This document shows, piece after piece, positions 26,940 to 35,195 of a stretch of 64,000 nucleotides of DNA (its first letter is position 1; each line of letters begins with the position of its first letter). Origin of the DNA: Agromyces albus (GTDB lineage: Bacteria; Actinomycetota; Actinomycetes; Actinomycetales; Microbacteriaceae); assembly GCF_030815405.1 (NCBI RefSeq), contig NZ_JAUSWX010000001.1, positions 496,001-560,000 of the forward strand, read 5' to 3'. The notes under the pieces are model-generated. The model was not told the DNA's origin. It made no database searches and worked only from the letters and a program-made list of their open reading frames with translations. Made by a program: the position numbers and the translations under genes.

Positions 26940-28070
26940 TCAGGCGAACCAGCCCGTCGGTCCGACCACCGCGCCCATCCGAGGCACGTACTGTTCGAAG
27001 TACACCCGTGAGATGAGCTCGCGCCGACTGCGCACGCCCGCTTTGTCGAAGACGGACTTGAGGTGGTCCTGCACGGTGTAGGCAGAGACGTGCAGCGTCG
27101 CGGCGATGTCCTTCGTGTCGACCCCCTGCAGCACCAGACAGGTGACGTCGCGCTCGCGCGGCGTCAGCCCGAACGCCGCGACCACGAGGGCGACGATCTC
27201 CGGCGGCCGGGCCTCCTCGATCGTCACCACGACGTCGCCGACGGAACCGTCGGCACCACGCAGCGGCGAGGCGTGCAACAGCAGCCAGATGCCGGATCCC
27301 GTGCGCACCCGCGCCCGCGGCAGCCCGGCACCGGGCATGGTCAGCGTGCGACGTGCGGCACCCACGAGGGACGTCACGAGGGTCAGCGGATCGCTGCCGT
27401 GGGCGTCGCCCTGCAGTTCGGCGAGCCGCTCGTCGGCTCCGACGCTGATCTGCGAGATCCGGTCATGCGCGTCGACGATGACGACGGCCGGGCCGGCGAC
27501 ATCGGGATCGGCAGGGTGGCCGATCGCGAGCCGCGCGAGCATGCCCGAGCGCACGCCCCGGGCGAACGACTCCGACAGCGTGCCGAGGAACTCGACCTCA
27601 TCGGCGGCGAAGCTCGGGTCGTCGCCGCCGCGGAAGAGCGCGAGTCCTCCCCACACGCGCGAGCCGTCGCGGAACATCAACCTGGCCTCGTCGGCGAAGC
27701 CGTAGAACGGCAGCATGAGCCGGGTCATCCGTTCAGATCGCTCGATCTCTCCCGACGTCGTCTCGTGCATCCCGATCGCGCGAAGCTCCGTGGCCGCGAG
27801 CGAACGGTACGACGTCGGCTCATCCGATCCGTACTCGATGATGCCGAAGAGCTGATCGTGATCGTTGACCGACTCGAGTGCGCCGTACTTGCGGGCGCTC
27901 GTGAGCATCATGCTGGCCGGGTCGTGCGTGCTGACGCACGCACCCACCCACGGCACGGCGCGCTGCACCGAGGCCGTCGCCTCGGCCAGGAAGTCATCGA
28001 GGGTGAGTCCGCCGCGCGACAGCACGTCGACGTCGCCCTGCACGCGGGCCTCGGTCAGACGGAGTTTCAC
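26940..28070 (-). CDS. LuxR family transcriptional regulator
   Basis: A 376-aa regulator with an uncharacterised GAF-like N-terminal region and a C-terminal LuxR/FixJ helix-turn-helix at about residues 300-360 (LTPRERDVTCLVLQG, KDIAATLHVSAYTVQDHLKS). The start is GTG 28070 with CATACT 6 nt upstream, possibly leaderless. It is divergent from the RidA-FAD oxidase gene. Direct repeats in the shared promoter are likely binding sites. Confidence 0.83.
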   Translation of the reverse strand: MKLRLTEARVQGDVDVLSRGGLTLDDFLAEATASVQRAVPWVGACVSTHDPASMMLTSARKYGALESVNDHDQLFGIIEYGSDEPTSYRSLAATELRAIGMHETTSGEIERSERMTRLMLPFYGFADEARLMFRDGSRVWGGLALFRGGDDPSFAADEVEFLGTLSESFARGVRSGMLARLAIGHPADPDVAGPAVVIVDAHDRISQISVGADERLAELQGDAHGSDPLTLVTSLVGAARRTLTMPGAGLPRARVRTGSGIWLLLHASPLRGADGSVGDVVVTIEEARPPEIVALVVAAFGLTPRERDVTCLVLQGVDTKDIAATLHVSAYTVQDHLKSVFDKAGVRSRRELISRVYFEQYVPRMGAVVGPTGWFA

Positions 28071-28107
28071 AGCATCAGTATGCTCTCGACCTGCCCATCG
28101 CCTCTAT

Positions 28108-28145
28108 CCCAGATCACTGGGAAGTGCAAGGCCAGATCACCGGGA
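28108..28145. promoter_or_regulatory. Duplicated CCAGATCAC(T/C)GGGA element
   Basis: CCAGATCACTGGGA (28109-28122) and CCAGATCACCGGGA (28132-28145) are direct repeats 23 nt apart; the first extends to a perfect CCCAG/CTGGG dyad. They lie between divergent genes for a LuxR regulator and an oxidoreductase, so they are candidate LuxR sites. Confidence 0.5.
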
Positions 28146-28207
28146 GTCTGAACACTGCAGCCGCTCGGGATACCGCCGAGGGGTGACCGGCCCGCAGTCT
28201 GTCCGAC

Positions 28208-29917
28208 GTGACCATCACGATCGACAGCGAGCCCATCGACGAACGCGGATACCTCGTGCACGCCGAAGACGCCACGGCACAACTGTGCCTCGCCCTCGTT
28301 CACCTCGAGACCGAGCTCGATGAACGGGGGCTCGGCTTGTCGGCCGTCTCCCGGCTCCGCGTGCTCGTGCTCGACGGGGCCGACGCGGCCGAGCTCGTCG
28401 ACGTCGTAGCCGAGCGGCTCGACGGCTCGACGGCACCGGCGATCAGTTGCATCGAAGTCGAGCGACTCGGCGTCGACGGCATGCTCGTCGCGATCTCCGC
28501 CGACGTGGCGGTCCATACCCGAACCACTCATTGGAAGAAGGACTCTCACATGCATCCGTCGCTCACCGAGACACCGGCGCTCCGCGCTGCCGGCACGGTA
28601 TTCCTGCCCGGCGACCCTGGCTACGATGACGCCCGCACCCCATGGAACCTCGCCGTGACCCAGCTTCCCGCCGCGGTCGCAGTCCCGCAGTCGATCGAGG
28701 AGGTCGTCCGCGTCGTGACCGCCGCGGTCGGGCTCGGCCTGCGCATCGCGCCGCAGAGCAGCGGGCACGGTGCCGCGCCGCTCGGCGCCCAGCCCCTCGA
28801 CGACGTGCTGCTGCTCCGGCTCCACGAGCTGACCGGCGTCTCGGTCGATCCTGAGCGGCGGATCGCCCGGGTGCTCGGCGGCACGCTCTGGCGCGACGTC
28901 ATCGCCGCCACGGCGCCGCACGGGCTCACCGCCCTGCACGGCAGCACGGGCGATGTCGCGGTCGTGGGCTACCTCCTCGGCGGCGGGCTCTCGTTCTACG
29001 GCCGCCGGCACGGACTCGCGTGCTCCCACTTGCGTGCGGTCGAGCTCGTGACCGCCGATGGCACGCTCATCCGCGCGAGCGCCGACGAGCACCCCGACCT
29101 GTTCTGGGCGCTCCGGGGCGGCAGCGGCAGCTTCGGCGCCGTCGTCGCGCTCGAGATCGACCTGCTCCCGTATGCCGACGTGTTCGCCGGCATGCTGCTG
29201 TGGGACCTCTCCCGCGCCGACGAGGTGACCCGAGCCTGGAGCGCCTGGACGGCGGGCCTCCCCGACTCGGTCACCACCTCGCTCCGCCTCATGCGCTTCC
29301 CGCCGATTCCCGAGCTGCCGCCGTTCCTGAGCGGCCGCAGCCTCGTCGTCATCGACGGAGCCGTGCTCGAAGACGACGCGCGGGCCGCCGAGCTGCTCGC
29401 CCCGCTCCGCGCGCTCCGCCCCGAGGTCGACACGTTCGCCCGCATCGCCGCGCCGGGGCTGCTCGCAGTGCACATGGACCCGCCCGGTCCGACTGCTGCC
29501 GTGGCCAACCACGCCCTGATGGCCGAGCTCCCGGATGCCGCGATCGACGCGTTCCTGGCGGTCGCCGGGCCCGGGGTGCAGATTCCGCTCATGTTCGCCG
29601 AGCTGCGCCATCTCGGCGGTGCCCTGGCCGTGCCGCACGACGGCGCGCTCGACCGCCTCGACGCGGCATACGCGCTGTTCGCCGTGGCGCCGGCGCCGAC
29701 TCCCGAACTGGTGGCGGCCGGCACCGAGGCTGTCGATGCCGTGGTCGCGGCGCTCGGTGCATGGGCCTCTCCGCGGACCTTCCTCAATTTCGCCGAGCAC
29801 ACGATCGACGTCGCGACCGCCTTCGACCCCGAGTCGTGGGCGAGGCTCGGGCGCGTGCGTCGGTCGGTCGACCCAGACGGCGTCTGGACGGCTGCCCACC
29901 CGGTCGGCGCAGCGTGA
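28208..29917 (+). CDS. RidA-like domain fused to FAD-linked oxidase
   Basis: One 569-aa frame contains two modules. Residues 1-~105 resemble the RidA/YjgF family (LCLALVHLETELDERGLGLSAV and a C-terminal VDGMLVAISADVAV strand). Residues 115-569 form a FAD_binding_4/BBE oxidase: RIAPQSSGHG, GTLWRDVIA, STGDVAVVGYLLGGGLSFYGRRHGL and a C-terminal NFAEHT segment. An ATG at 28550 with AGAAGGA upstream begins the oxidase, so it may also be made alone. The linker looks like an intergenic region that lacks stops. FAD attachment and substrate are unknown. GTG 28208 is the start. Confidence 0.78.
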   Translation: MTITIDSEPIDERGYLVHAEDATAQLCLALVHLETELDERGLGLSAVSRLRVLVLDGADAAELVDVVAERLDGSTAPAISCIEVERLGVDGMLVAISADVAVHTRTTHWKKDSHMHPSLTETPALRAAGTVFLPGDPGYDDARTPWNLAVTQLPAAVAVPQSIEEVVRVVTAAVGLGLRIAPQSSGHGAAPLGAQPLDDVLLLRLHELTGVSVDPERRIARVLGGTLWRDVIAATAPHGLTALHGSTGDVAVVGYLLGGGLSFYGRRHGLACSHLRAVELVTADGTLIRASADEHPDLFWALRGGSGSFGAVVALEIDLLPYADVFAGMLLWDLSRADEVTRAWSAWTAGLPDSVTTSLRLMRFPPIPELPPFLSGRSLVVIDGAVLEDDARAAELLAPLRALRPEVDTFARIAAPGLLAVHMDPPGPTAAVANHALMAELPDAAIDAFLAVAGPGVQIPLMFAELRHLGGALAVPHDGALDRLDAAYALFAVAPAPTPELVAAGTEAVDAVVAALGAWASPRTFLNFAEHTIDVATAFDPESWARLGRVRRSVDPDGVWTAAHPVGAA

Positions 29918-30012
29918 TTCGCCGATCGACACGATCCGCCTGAACCGCCTCAAACCACCCGAAACACCTCAACACCCGAGACACCCCAACCACCCGAAAA
30001 AAGGAGCACCAT

Positions 30013-30543
30013 ATGAACACCCGACGCACCATCGTCGCCGCCGGCCTGCTGGCCGCGCTCGCGATCGGCGGCACCGCACTGCCGGCCGCTGCGGCGCCCG
30101 ACGAACAGGCCCGGCCGGGGCGCGCCGCGCAATCGGCCCTCCTCGCCGAGGTCCGCGCCGCCACCGCTCGCTTCCACGACGTGGAGGTTGCGATCGCCGA
30201 GGGCTATCAGAGCACCCACGAGTGCGCGAGCAGCCCCGCCGGCGGCATGGGCATCCACTTCATCAATCCGGCCCTGATCGCACCGGGTGCCCCGGTCGAC
30301 CCGACCAAGCCGTCGGTTCTGATGTACGGCCCGTCGCCCTCGGGCGGTCTCGAGCTCTGGGGCGTGGAGTTCTTCGAGCCCGACGTCGGCCAGCCCCGGC
30401 CGGTGCTCGGTGAGCAGGCATTCGACGGACCGATGCCCGGACACGACGCCGACATGCCGGTGCACTACGACCTGCATGTCTGGATCGGCAAGCACAACCC
30501 TGCCGGCATCTACACGCCGTTCAACCCGAGCGTCTCCTGCTGA
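30013..30543 (+). CDS. Secreted protein of unknown function
   Basis: A 176-aa protein with a clear signal peptide (RRTIVAAGLLAALAIGGTAL, cleavage near AAAA-PDEQ) and no further membrane segment. The mature part has GMGIHFINPAL and HYDLHVWIGKHNPAGIY blocks rich in His, Asp and aromatic residues, a pattern I associate with conserved secreted proteins of unnamed function in Actinobacteria. Two Cys (CASS and the C-terminal Cys) could pair. AAGGAG precedes ATG 30013. It follows the RidA-FAD gene by 95 nt of CACC-rich sequence. Confidence 0.7.
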   Translation: MNTRRTIVAAGLLAALAIGGTALPAAAAPDEQARPGRAAQSALLAEVRAATARFHDVEVAIAEGYQSTHECASSPAGGMGIHFINPALIAPGAPVDPTKPSVLMYGPSPSGGLELWGVEFFEPDVGQPRPVLGEQAFDGPMPGHDADMPVHYDLHVWIGKHNPAGIYTPFNPSVSC

Positions 30544-30564
30544 CCTGCTGACCTGCTGCCCCAT

Positions 30565-30616
30565 GCCGCGCCGGCCGGTGCTGCAGCCTCGCGGCTGCGG
30601 CTCCGGTCGGCGCGGC
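30565..30616 (+). terminator. Long hairpin after the secreted-protein gene
   Basis: Two 24-nt arms (30565-30588 and 30593-30616) pair with one mismatch and two G-U pairs around a TCGC loop. No strong U-run follows. It probably ends or protects the upstream transcript. Confidence 0.7.
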
Positions 30617-30708
30617 TTGCGTGTACGGAGCGTGGACGCCGCTCCGTCCCGGATCGGCAGGGAAGCACGCCGGCAGCAGGAATACACCACGACGAGACCA
30701 ACGACCGA

Positions 30709-30743
30709 TTGACAAACGATAGAAATAGCGCGATCTTCGATAT
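30709..30743 (+). promoter_or_regulatory. Promoter of the DUF2975 gene
   Basis: TTGACA (30709-30714), a 17-nt spacer, then GATCTT (30732-30737), 6 nt before ATG 30744. Good -35, ideal spacing and no Shine-Dalgarno point to a leaderless transcript. Confidence 0.55.
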
Positions 30744-31241
30744 ATGAAGCACATCCGTTGGCTCGTCATCCCGCTCAGGGTCCTCCTCGTCGTGGTCTTC
30801 GCCGGCTTGCTGCTGGCGCAGCTCTTCAGCTTGCCCGGACAGTTCTCGCACATGGCCGAGGAATCTCCCCGCTTGGGGTTCATCCCGTGGCTGCTGCTGG
30901 CCTTCTGGATCCTCGAGTTGCTGTGCGTTCAGATCGTGATCGTGTGCACGTGGAGGCTGCTCACTCTGGTCGGGGCGGATCGCATCTTCAGCGAGGAGGC
31001 CTTCGTCTGGGTCGACGCGATCCTGTGGGCGATGGCCACCGGATGGGTGCTCATTGCGGGTGTGTCCGCATACCTCGTCGGGTTCATCTACGTCACGCCC
31101 GAACTCCGTGATCCGGGGCTGCCGATCTTCCTGTTCGGCATGGTGCTGATCAGCGGAGTCGTGGTGCTGACGATGTTCGTGCTGCGCGCGCTGCTGCGGC
31201 AGGCGACCGTGCTGAAGACCGATCTGGAGGAAGTGATCTGA
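30744..31241 (+). CDS. DUF2975 family membrane protein
   Basis: A 165-aa integral membrane protein with four hydrophobic segments (near residues 8-27, 47-70, 90-112, 125-147) and the DUF2975 arrangement, including GADRIFSEEAFVWVDAI between helices 2 and 3. DUF2975 genes are usually followed by a small Cro/CI-type regulator, as here with a 1-nt overlap. The function of the family is unknown. Confidence 0.82.
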   Translation: MKHIRWLVIPLRVLLVVVFAGLLLAQLFSLPGQFSHMAEESPRLGFIPWLLLAFWILELLCVQIVIVCTWRLLTLVGADRIFSEEAFVWVDAILWAMATGWVLIAGVSAYLVGFIYVTPELRDPGLPIFLFGMVLISGVVVLTMFVLRALLRQATVLKTDLEEVI

Positions 31242-31498
31242 TGCCGATCGTCGTGCGGATCGACGTCGAGCTCGCCAAGCGCAAGATGAGTGTGGGGGAC
31301 TTCGCCGAGCGCATCGGACTCACGCCGGCCAACGTGGCGGTCTTGAAGAACGGCCGTGCGAAGGCGGTGCGATTCAGCACGCTCGACGCCATGTGCCGGG
31401 TCCTCGAGTGCCAGCCGGGTGATCTCCTCGAGTGGGTCGAGGAGGCCGATCCCGACCCGGCCGATCAGGGCGACCAGGGCGATCGGGCCCACGCCTGA
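31241..31498 (+). CDS. Small Cro/CI-type HTH regulator (YozG-like)
   Basis: An 85-aa protein whose helix-turn-helix (residues about 8-66) includes KRKMSVGDFAERIGLTPANV, FSTLDAMCRVLECQPGDLLEW. The YozG-like family pairs with DUF2975 proteins. The ATG overlaps the preceding TGA by one base, so the two are translationally coupled and probably function together. The acidic C-terminal tail is short and variable. Confidence 0.85.
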   Translation: MPIVVRIDVELAKRKMSVGDFAERIGLTPANVAVLKNGRAKAVRFSTLDAMCRVLECQPGDLLEWVEEADPDPADQGDQGDRAHA

Positions 31499-31707
31499 CG
31501 TTGCCCGGTCATCGCGGCCCACGCGCGAGACCGAAAGCGGACGCCGTTCTGGAGCGCGAACGACTCGACCGAGCCATTATTTTCAGCGTGGAAGTTTAGA
31601 AGCCAGCAGCTTTCCTGCGTTGTCAAGCAAAATGGGGGACTGACTCTTGTGAAGTCGAGCCATTGTCACTACGTTTCTTCCAACAAGGAAGTTAATCGGA
31701 GGACCCA
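31499..31707. other. A+T-richer region upstream of the alpha-galactoside locus
   Basis: No gene is visible. The stretch 31570-31700 is less G+C-rich than its surroundings and holds CTTCC/GGAAG (31677-31691) as a small dyad, a candidate site for the ROK regulator at 37337. CGGAGG precedes the ATG at 31708. Confidence 0.35.
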
Positions 31708-32664
31708 ATGGTGGCAACGAAGCCAGCACGGCGCAGTGACCTCAGGTCGGCGATGCCAGCCCGGCGCAGCGACTTCACGTCAACGAAGCCAGCACGGCGC
31801 AGTGATTTCAGATCGGCGATGCTCTTCCTCATACCCGCCCTCATCGGGTTCCTCGCGTTCTTCGCGTGGCCCACGGTGCGTGGCGTGTACCTCAGCTTCA
31901 CCGAGTTCAACCTCCTGCAGCCTCCAGAGTGGATCGGCCTCGACAATTACGTGGCGATCGCCGGTGACCCCGTCTTCTGGAACTCGCTCGTCGTGACCTC
32001 CGAGTACGTGCTCATCAACATCGGGGTGCAGACGGTCGCAGCACTCGTGCTCGCGGTTCTCCTCCAGCGATTCACCCGATCGATGGTCGTGCGCGGAGTG
32101 GTGTTGCTGCCGTACCTGATCGCGAACGTCGTGGTCGCACTCGTCTGGTTCTGGCTGGCCGACTACAACCTCGGTCTGATCAACTCCACGCTCGATGCCG
32201 TGGGCTTCGATCGCGTCGGCTTCTTCGGCAACGAGGCGCTCGCGATGCCGACGATCGCCCTGATCAACGTGTGGCGTCACCTCGGGTACACGACGCTCCT
32301 CATCTTCGCCGGGCTGCAGGCCATCCCGCGCGACGTCTACGAGGCTGCCGAAGTGGACGGCGCCGGCGAGGCTCGCACGTTCTTCGGGATCACGCTGCCG
32401 CTGCTCCGGCCGGTGCTCGCCTTCGTGCTCGTCATCACGCTCGTGGGTGCGTTCCAGATCTTCGACACGATCGCGGTGACCACCGGGGGAGGGCCCGTCG
32501 ACGCCACTCGAGCGATCACCTACTACATCTACGAACGGGCGTTCGGCCGGTTCGACTTCGGGTACGCCTCGGCGATGTCGGTCATCCTCATGATCATCCT
32601 CGGTGCTGTGGCCCTCATTCAGCTCCGCGTGCTTCGTGCCAACGACTCAGACCTGGAACGGTGA
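31708..32664 (+). CDS. Sugar ABC transporter permease (MalF/UgpA-like) with repeated N-terminus
   Basis: A 318-aa permease with six membrane segments beginning near residue 38 (FLIPALIGFLAFFAWP) and an EAA loop (YEAAEVDGAGEARTFFGITL). It begins with three 11-residue repeats (KPARRSDLRSA, MPARRSDFTST, KPARRSDFRSA), basic and cytoplasmic, encoded by a tandem 33-bp repeat. The Shine-Dalgarno CGGAGG supports ATG 31708, so the repeats are translated. It works with the next permease and the binding protein at 33785. No ATPase gene is in the locus. Confidence 0.88.
   Translation: MVATKPARRSDLRSAMPARRSDFTSTKPARRSDFRSAMLFLIPALIGFLAFFAWPTVRGVYLSFTEFNLLQPPEWIGLDNYVAIAGDPVFWNSLVVTSEYVLINIGVQTVAALVLAVLLQRFTRSMVVRGVVLLPYLIANVVVALVWFWLADYNLGLINSTLDAVGFDRVGFFGNEALAMPTIALINVWRHLGYTTLLIFAGLQAIPRDVYEAAEVDGAGEARTFFGITLPLLRPVLAFVLVITLVGAFQIFDTIAVTTGGGPVDATRAITYYIYERAFGRFDFGYASAMSVILMIILGAVALIQLRVLRANDSDLER
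31720..31818 (+). repeat. Three tandem 33-bp repeats within the permease gene
   Basis: Units are 31720-31752, 31753-31785 and 31786-31818, each coding an xPARRSDxxSx peptide. Units 1 and 3 are the most alike; unit 2 differs at several bases. In-frame unit length allows gain or loss without breaking the gene. Confidence 0.85.
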
Positions 32665-32666
32665 TC

Positions 32667-33689
32667 ATGTCGAACCTCACTCGCCTTCGCCCCGAAGACA
32701 CGGATAGCTCCAGCGCCGAGGATCTCCCTCTCGTCACCGATGAGGGACCCCGCTCGACGTCGCGCGGCTCTCGCGCCGCCGCTCGGGCCGCCGCCTCCGA
32801 TGAGGGATTCCGCACCTCGTCGCGCCGCTCACGGATCTTCGGCGGCATCGCCCTCGGCGTCGTCGTGGTCGGCACGCTCTTTCCGTTCTGGTGGATGATT
32901 CGCACCGCCTTCAGCACGAACAACGCGATGTTCTCCGATCCGCTGAGCCTGCTGCCGGTCGAGTTCACCCTCGGAGCATTCGAACGGGTACTCGGAATCG
33001 CCAGCACGAGCGATGCGCTCGCCGAGGGCGGATCGGGCGCCGATATCAATTTCGGCCTCTACCTGCTCAACTCGGTGATCGTCTGTGTGCTCATCACGGT
33101 CGGGCAGGTGGCGTTCTCGTCGGCAGCGGCCTATGCATTCGGAGTGCTGCGCTGGCGAGGCCGTGACACGGTGTTCGCGATCTTCCTCGTCGCCCTGCTC
33201 GTACCGGGAATCTTCACCCTGCTTCCGAACTTCATCCTCGTCAAGGAACTGGGCCTGCTGAACACCTTCATCGGTATCGCACTGCCCTCGATCTTCATGT
33301 CGCCGTTCGTCGTGTTCTTCCTTCGGCAGTTCTTCCTCGGGGTGAACCGGAGCATCCTCGAGGCCGCCGTCATCGACGGCGCGGGAACCTGGCGGATCTT
33401 CTACCGGATCGCCGCGCCACTGGTCGCGCCGCAGATCGTCACGATCGCGATCCTGCAGTTCATCTTCTACTGGAACGACTACCTCTGGCCCCTCCTGGTG
33501 GGCCAGTCCGAAGACACCAAACTCCTCACCGTCGGTCTCGGCATCTTCAAGTCGCAGACCCCGCAGGGCAGCCCCGACTGGGCCGGTCTCATGGCCGGTG
33601 CACTGCTGGCGGCCGTGCCGATCTTCATTCTCGTCGTCATCTTCGGTCGCCGAATCGTCGGCTCCATCCAGTCGTCCGGGGTCAAGTAG
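32667..33689 (+). CDS. Sugar ABC transporter permease (MalG/UgpE-like)
   Basis: A 340-aa permease with six membrane segments starting near residue 55 and the EAA loop LEAAVIDGAGTWRIFYRI. The ~50-residue cytoplasmic N-terminus also contains an imperfect duplication: DEGPRSTSRGSR and DEGFRTSSRRSR. The start is ATG 32667, 2 nt after the upstream stop; GTG 32661 is an alternative. It is the partner of the preceding permease. Confidence 0.88.
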   Translation: MSNLTRLRPEDTDSSSAEDLPLVTDEGPRSTSRGSRAAARAAASDEGFRTSSRRSRIFGGIALGVVVVGTLFPFWWMIRTAFSTNNAMFSDPLSLLPVEFTLGAFERVLGIASTSDALAEGGSGADINFGLYLLNSVIVCVLITVGQVAFSSAAAYAFGVLRWRGRDTVFAIFLVALLVPGIFTLLPNFILVKELGLLNTFIGIALPSIFMSPFVVFFLRQFFLGVNRSILEAAVIDGAGTWRIFYRIAAPLVAPQIVTIAILQFIFYWNDYLWPLLVGQSEDTKLLTVGLGIFKSQTPQGSPDWAGLMAGALLAAVPIFILVVIFGRRIVGSIQSSGVK

Positions 33690-33784
33690 CGCGCTGCTCG
33701 CTGCGGCGACTCCCGACGGGGCACCATCGCCCTTCCCACCTCCACCAACCCTTCTCCACCCCCACCAAGGAAAGAAGCAGGACC

Positions 33785-35122
33785 ATGAAGCGAATCACCA
33801 TCGCCAGCACAGCCGCTGTCGGGATAGTTGCACTGCTCGCAGGGTGTTCAGCCGGAGCCCCGAGCGACGGCAAGGTGACCCTCAGCTACGGCCTCTGGGA
33901 CGCCAACCAGCTGCCTGCCTACGAGCAGTGCGCCGCCGACTTCGAGAAGACGCAGGACGACATCAAGGTCAAGGTCGAGCAGGTCGGCTGGGACGAGTAC
34001 TGGAACAAGATCACGACCGGGTTCGTGTCGGGTGAGAACTTCGACGTGTTCACGAGCCACGTCGCGTTCTACCCCGAGTTCCAGGCCAGCGGGCAGGTGC
34101 TGCCCCTCGACGACTACATCGCAGCAGACAAGCTCGACACGAGCATCTACCAAGACGGCCTCGTCGAGCTCTGGCAGGACCCCGATGGCGTGCAGTACGG
34201 CTTGCCCAAGGACTTCGACACCATCGCGCTGTTCTACAACTCCCAGTTCACCGACGCCGCGGGGTATACCGCTGACGACCTCGCTTCGCTGACTTGGAAC
34301 CCCGAAGACGGAGGCACCTACGAGGACGTCATCGCACACCTCACCGTCGACGCCAATGGCGTGCGAGGCGACGAGCCCGGCTTCGACAAGAACAACGTCG
34401 CGACCTACGGGCTCTGGATGGAGGCGTCCGGCGGTGCCGACGGACAGACCCAGTGGTCGTTCCTGACCGCGTCGCTCGGCTGGAGCCAGACCGACGAGCC
34501 GTGGGCCGACTCGTACAACTACGACGCGCCGGAGTTCGCCGACACCATTTCGTGGTGGTACTCGCTCGTCGAGAAGGGCTACATGCCTTCGCTCGAGGCG
34601 CAGACCGGCATCGCCTGGGCCGACCAGCTCATCGCGGGGAAGGCGGCCCTCGTGCCGAACGGATCATGGATGACCGGTCACGTCTTCGGCGCCGCAAGCG
34701 ACACGTTCACGCCGGCGCTCGCCTCCACCCCCGAGGGCCCGGATGGCAAGAGCTGGTCGATGTTCAACGGCCTTGCCGACAACATCGCCGCCACGACGAA
34801 GCACCCTGACGAAGCTTGGGAATGGGTGAAGTACCTGGGCTCCGCTGACTGCCAGGACGTCGTCGCCGACTCTGCCGTCGTGTTCCCCGCTATCAAGACC
34901 TCGACGGAGAAGGCTGTTGCCGCCTTCGAGGCCAAGGGCGTGGATGTTGCGGCATTCGCCGACCACGTGACTGACGGCACGACGGTGCTCTACCCGATCA
35001 CCGACCACAAGTCCGATGTGAACGCCACGATGACCCCGGTCATGGAGTCGATCATGTCGGGCAAGTCGGGGACGGATGCACTCGTCGGCGCCAACGATCA
35101 GGTCAACGGCCTCTTCAAGTAG
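33785..35122 (+). CDS. Sugar-binding lipoprotein (family 1 extracellular solute-binding)
   Basis: A 445-aa lipoprotein with a signal peptide and the lipobox LLAGC near residue 21. The mature part is a family 1 sugar-binding protein (SYGLWDANQLPAYEQCAADF; NGSWMTGHVFG; HPDEAWEWVKYLGS). Aromatic residues (W, Y) are abundant, as in oligosaccharide binders. AAGGAAAGAAG lies upstream. Position between the permeases and an alpha-galactosidase suggests alpha-galactosides such as melibiose or raffinose as ligands; that is inference. Confidence 0.88.
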   Translation: MKRITIASTAAVGIVALLAGCSAGAPSDGKVTLSYGLWDANQLPAYEQCAADFEKTQDDIKVKVEQVGWDEYWNKITTGFVSGENFDVFTSHVAFYPEFQASGQVLPLDDYIAADKLDTSIYQDGLVELWQDPDGVQYGLPKDFDTIALFYNSQFTDAAGYTADDLASLTWNPEDGGTYEDVIAHLTVDANGVRGDEPGFDKNNVATYGLWMEASGGADGQTQWSFLTASLGWSQTDEPWADSYNYDAPEFADTISWWYSLVEKGYMPSLEAQTGIAWADQLIAGKAALVPNGSWMTGHVFGAASDTFTPALASTPEGPDGKSWSMFNGLADNIAATTKHPDEAWEWVKYLGSADCQDVVADSAVVFPAIKTSTEKAVAAFEAKGVDVAAFADHVTDGTTVLYPITDHKSDVNATMTPVMESIMSGKSGTDALVGANDQVNGLFK

Positions 35123-35135
35123 GTCTCATCAACCC

Positions 35136-35172
35136 GGTCGGCGTCAGGGGCAACGTGCCGCTGACGCCGACC
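35136..35172 (+). terminator. Perfect 12-bp hairpin between binding protein and alpha-galactosidase genes
   Basis: GGTCGGCGTCAG (35136-35147) pairs perfectly with CTGACGCCGACC (35161-35172); GGCA/TGCC extends the stem inside. No U-run follows. It may be a partial terminator or a 3' stabiliser that raises binding-protein mRNA over the downstream enzyme. Confidence 0.7.
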
Positions 35173-35195
35173 ACCGTATTCGGAGTGATCTTCAC

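Noticed and set aside
29936..30000. CACC-rich stretch as a possible repeat array
   Set aside because: Units are irregular in length and sequence and no consistent period is seen.
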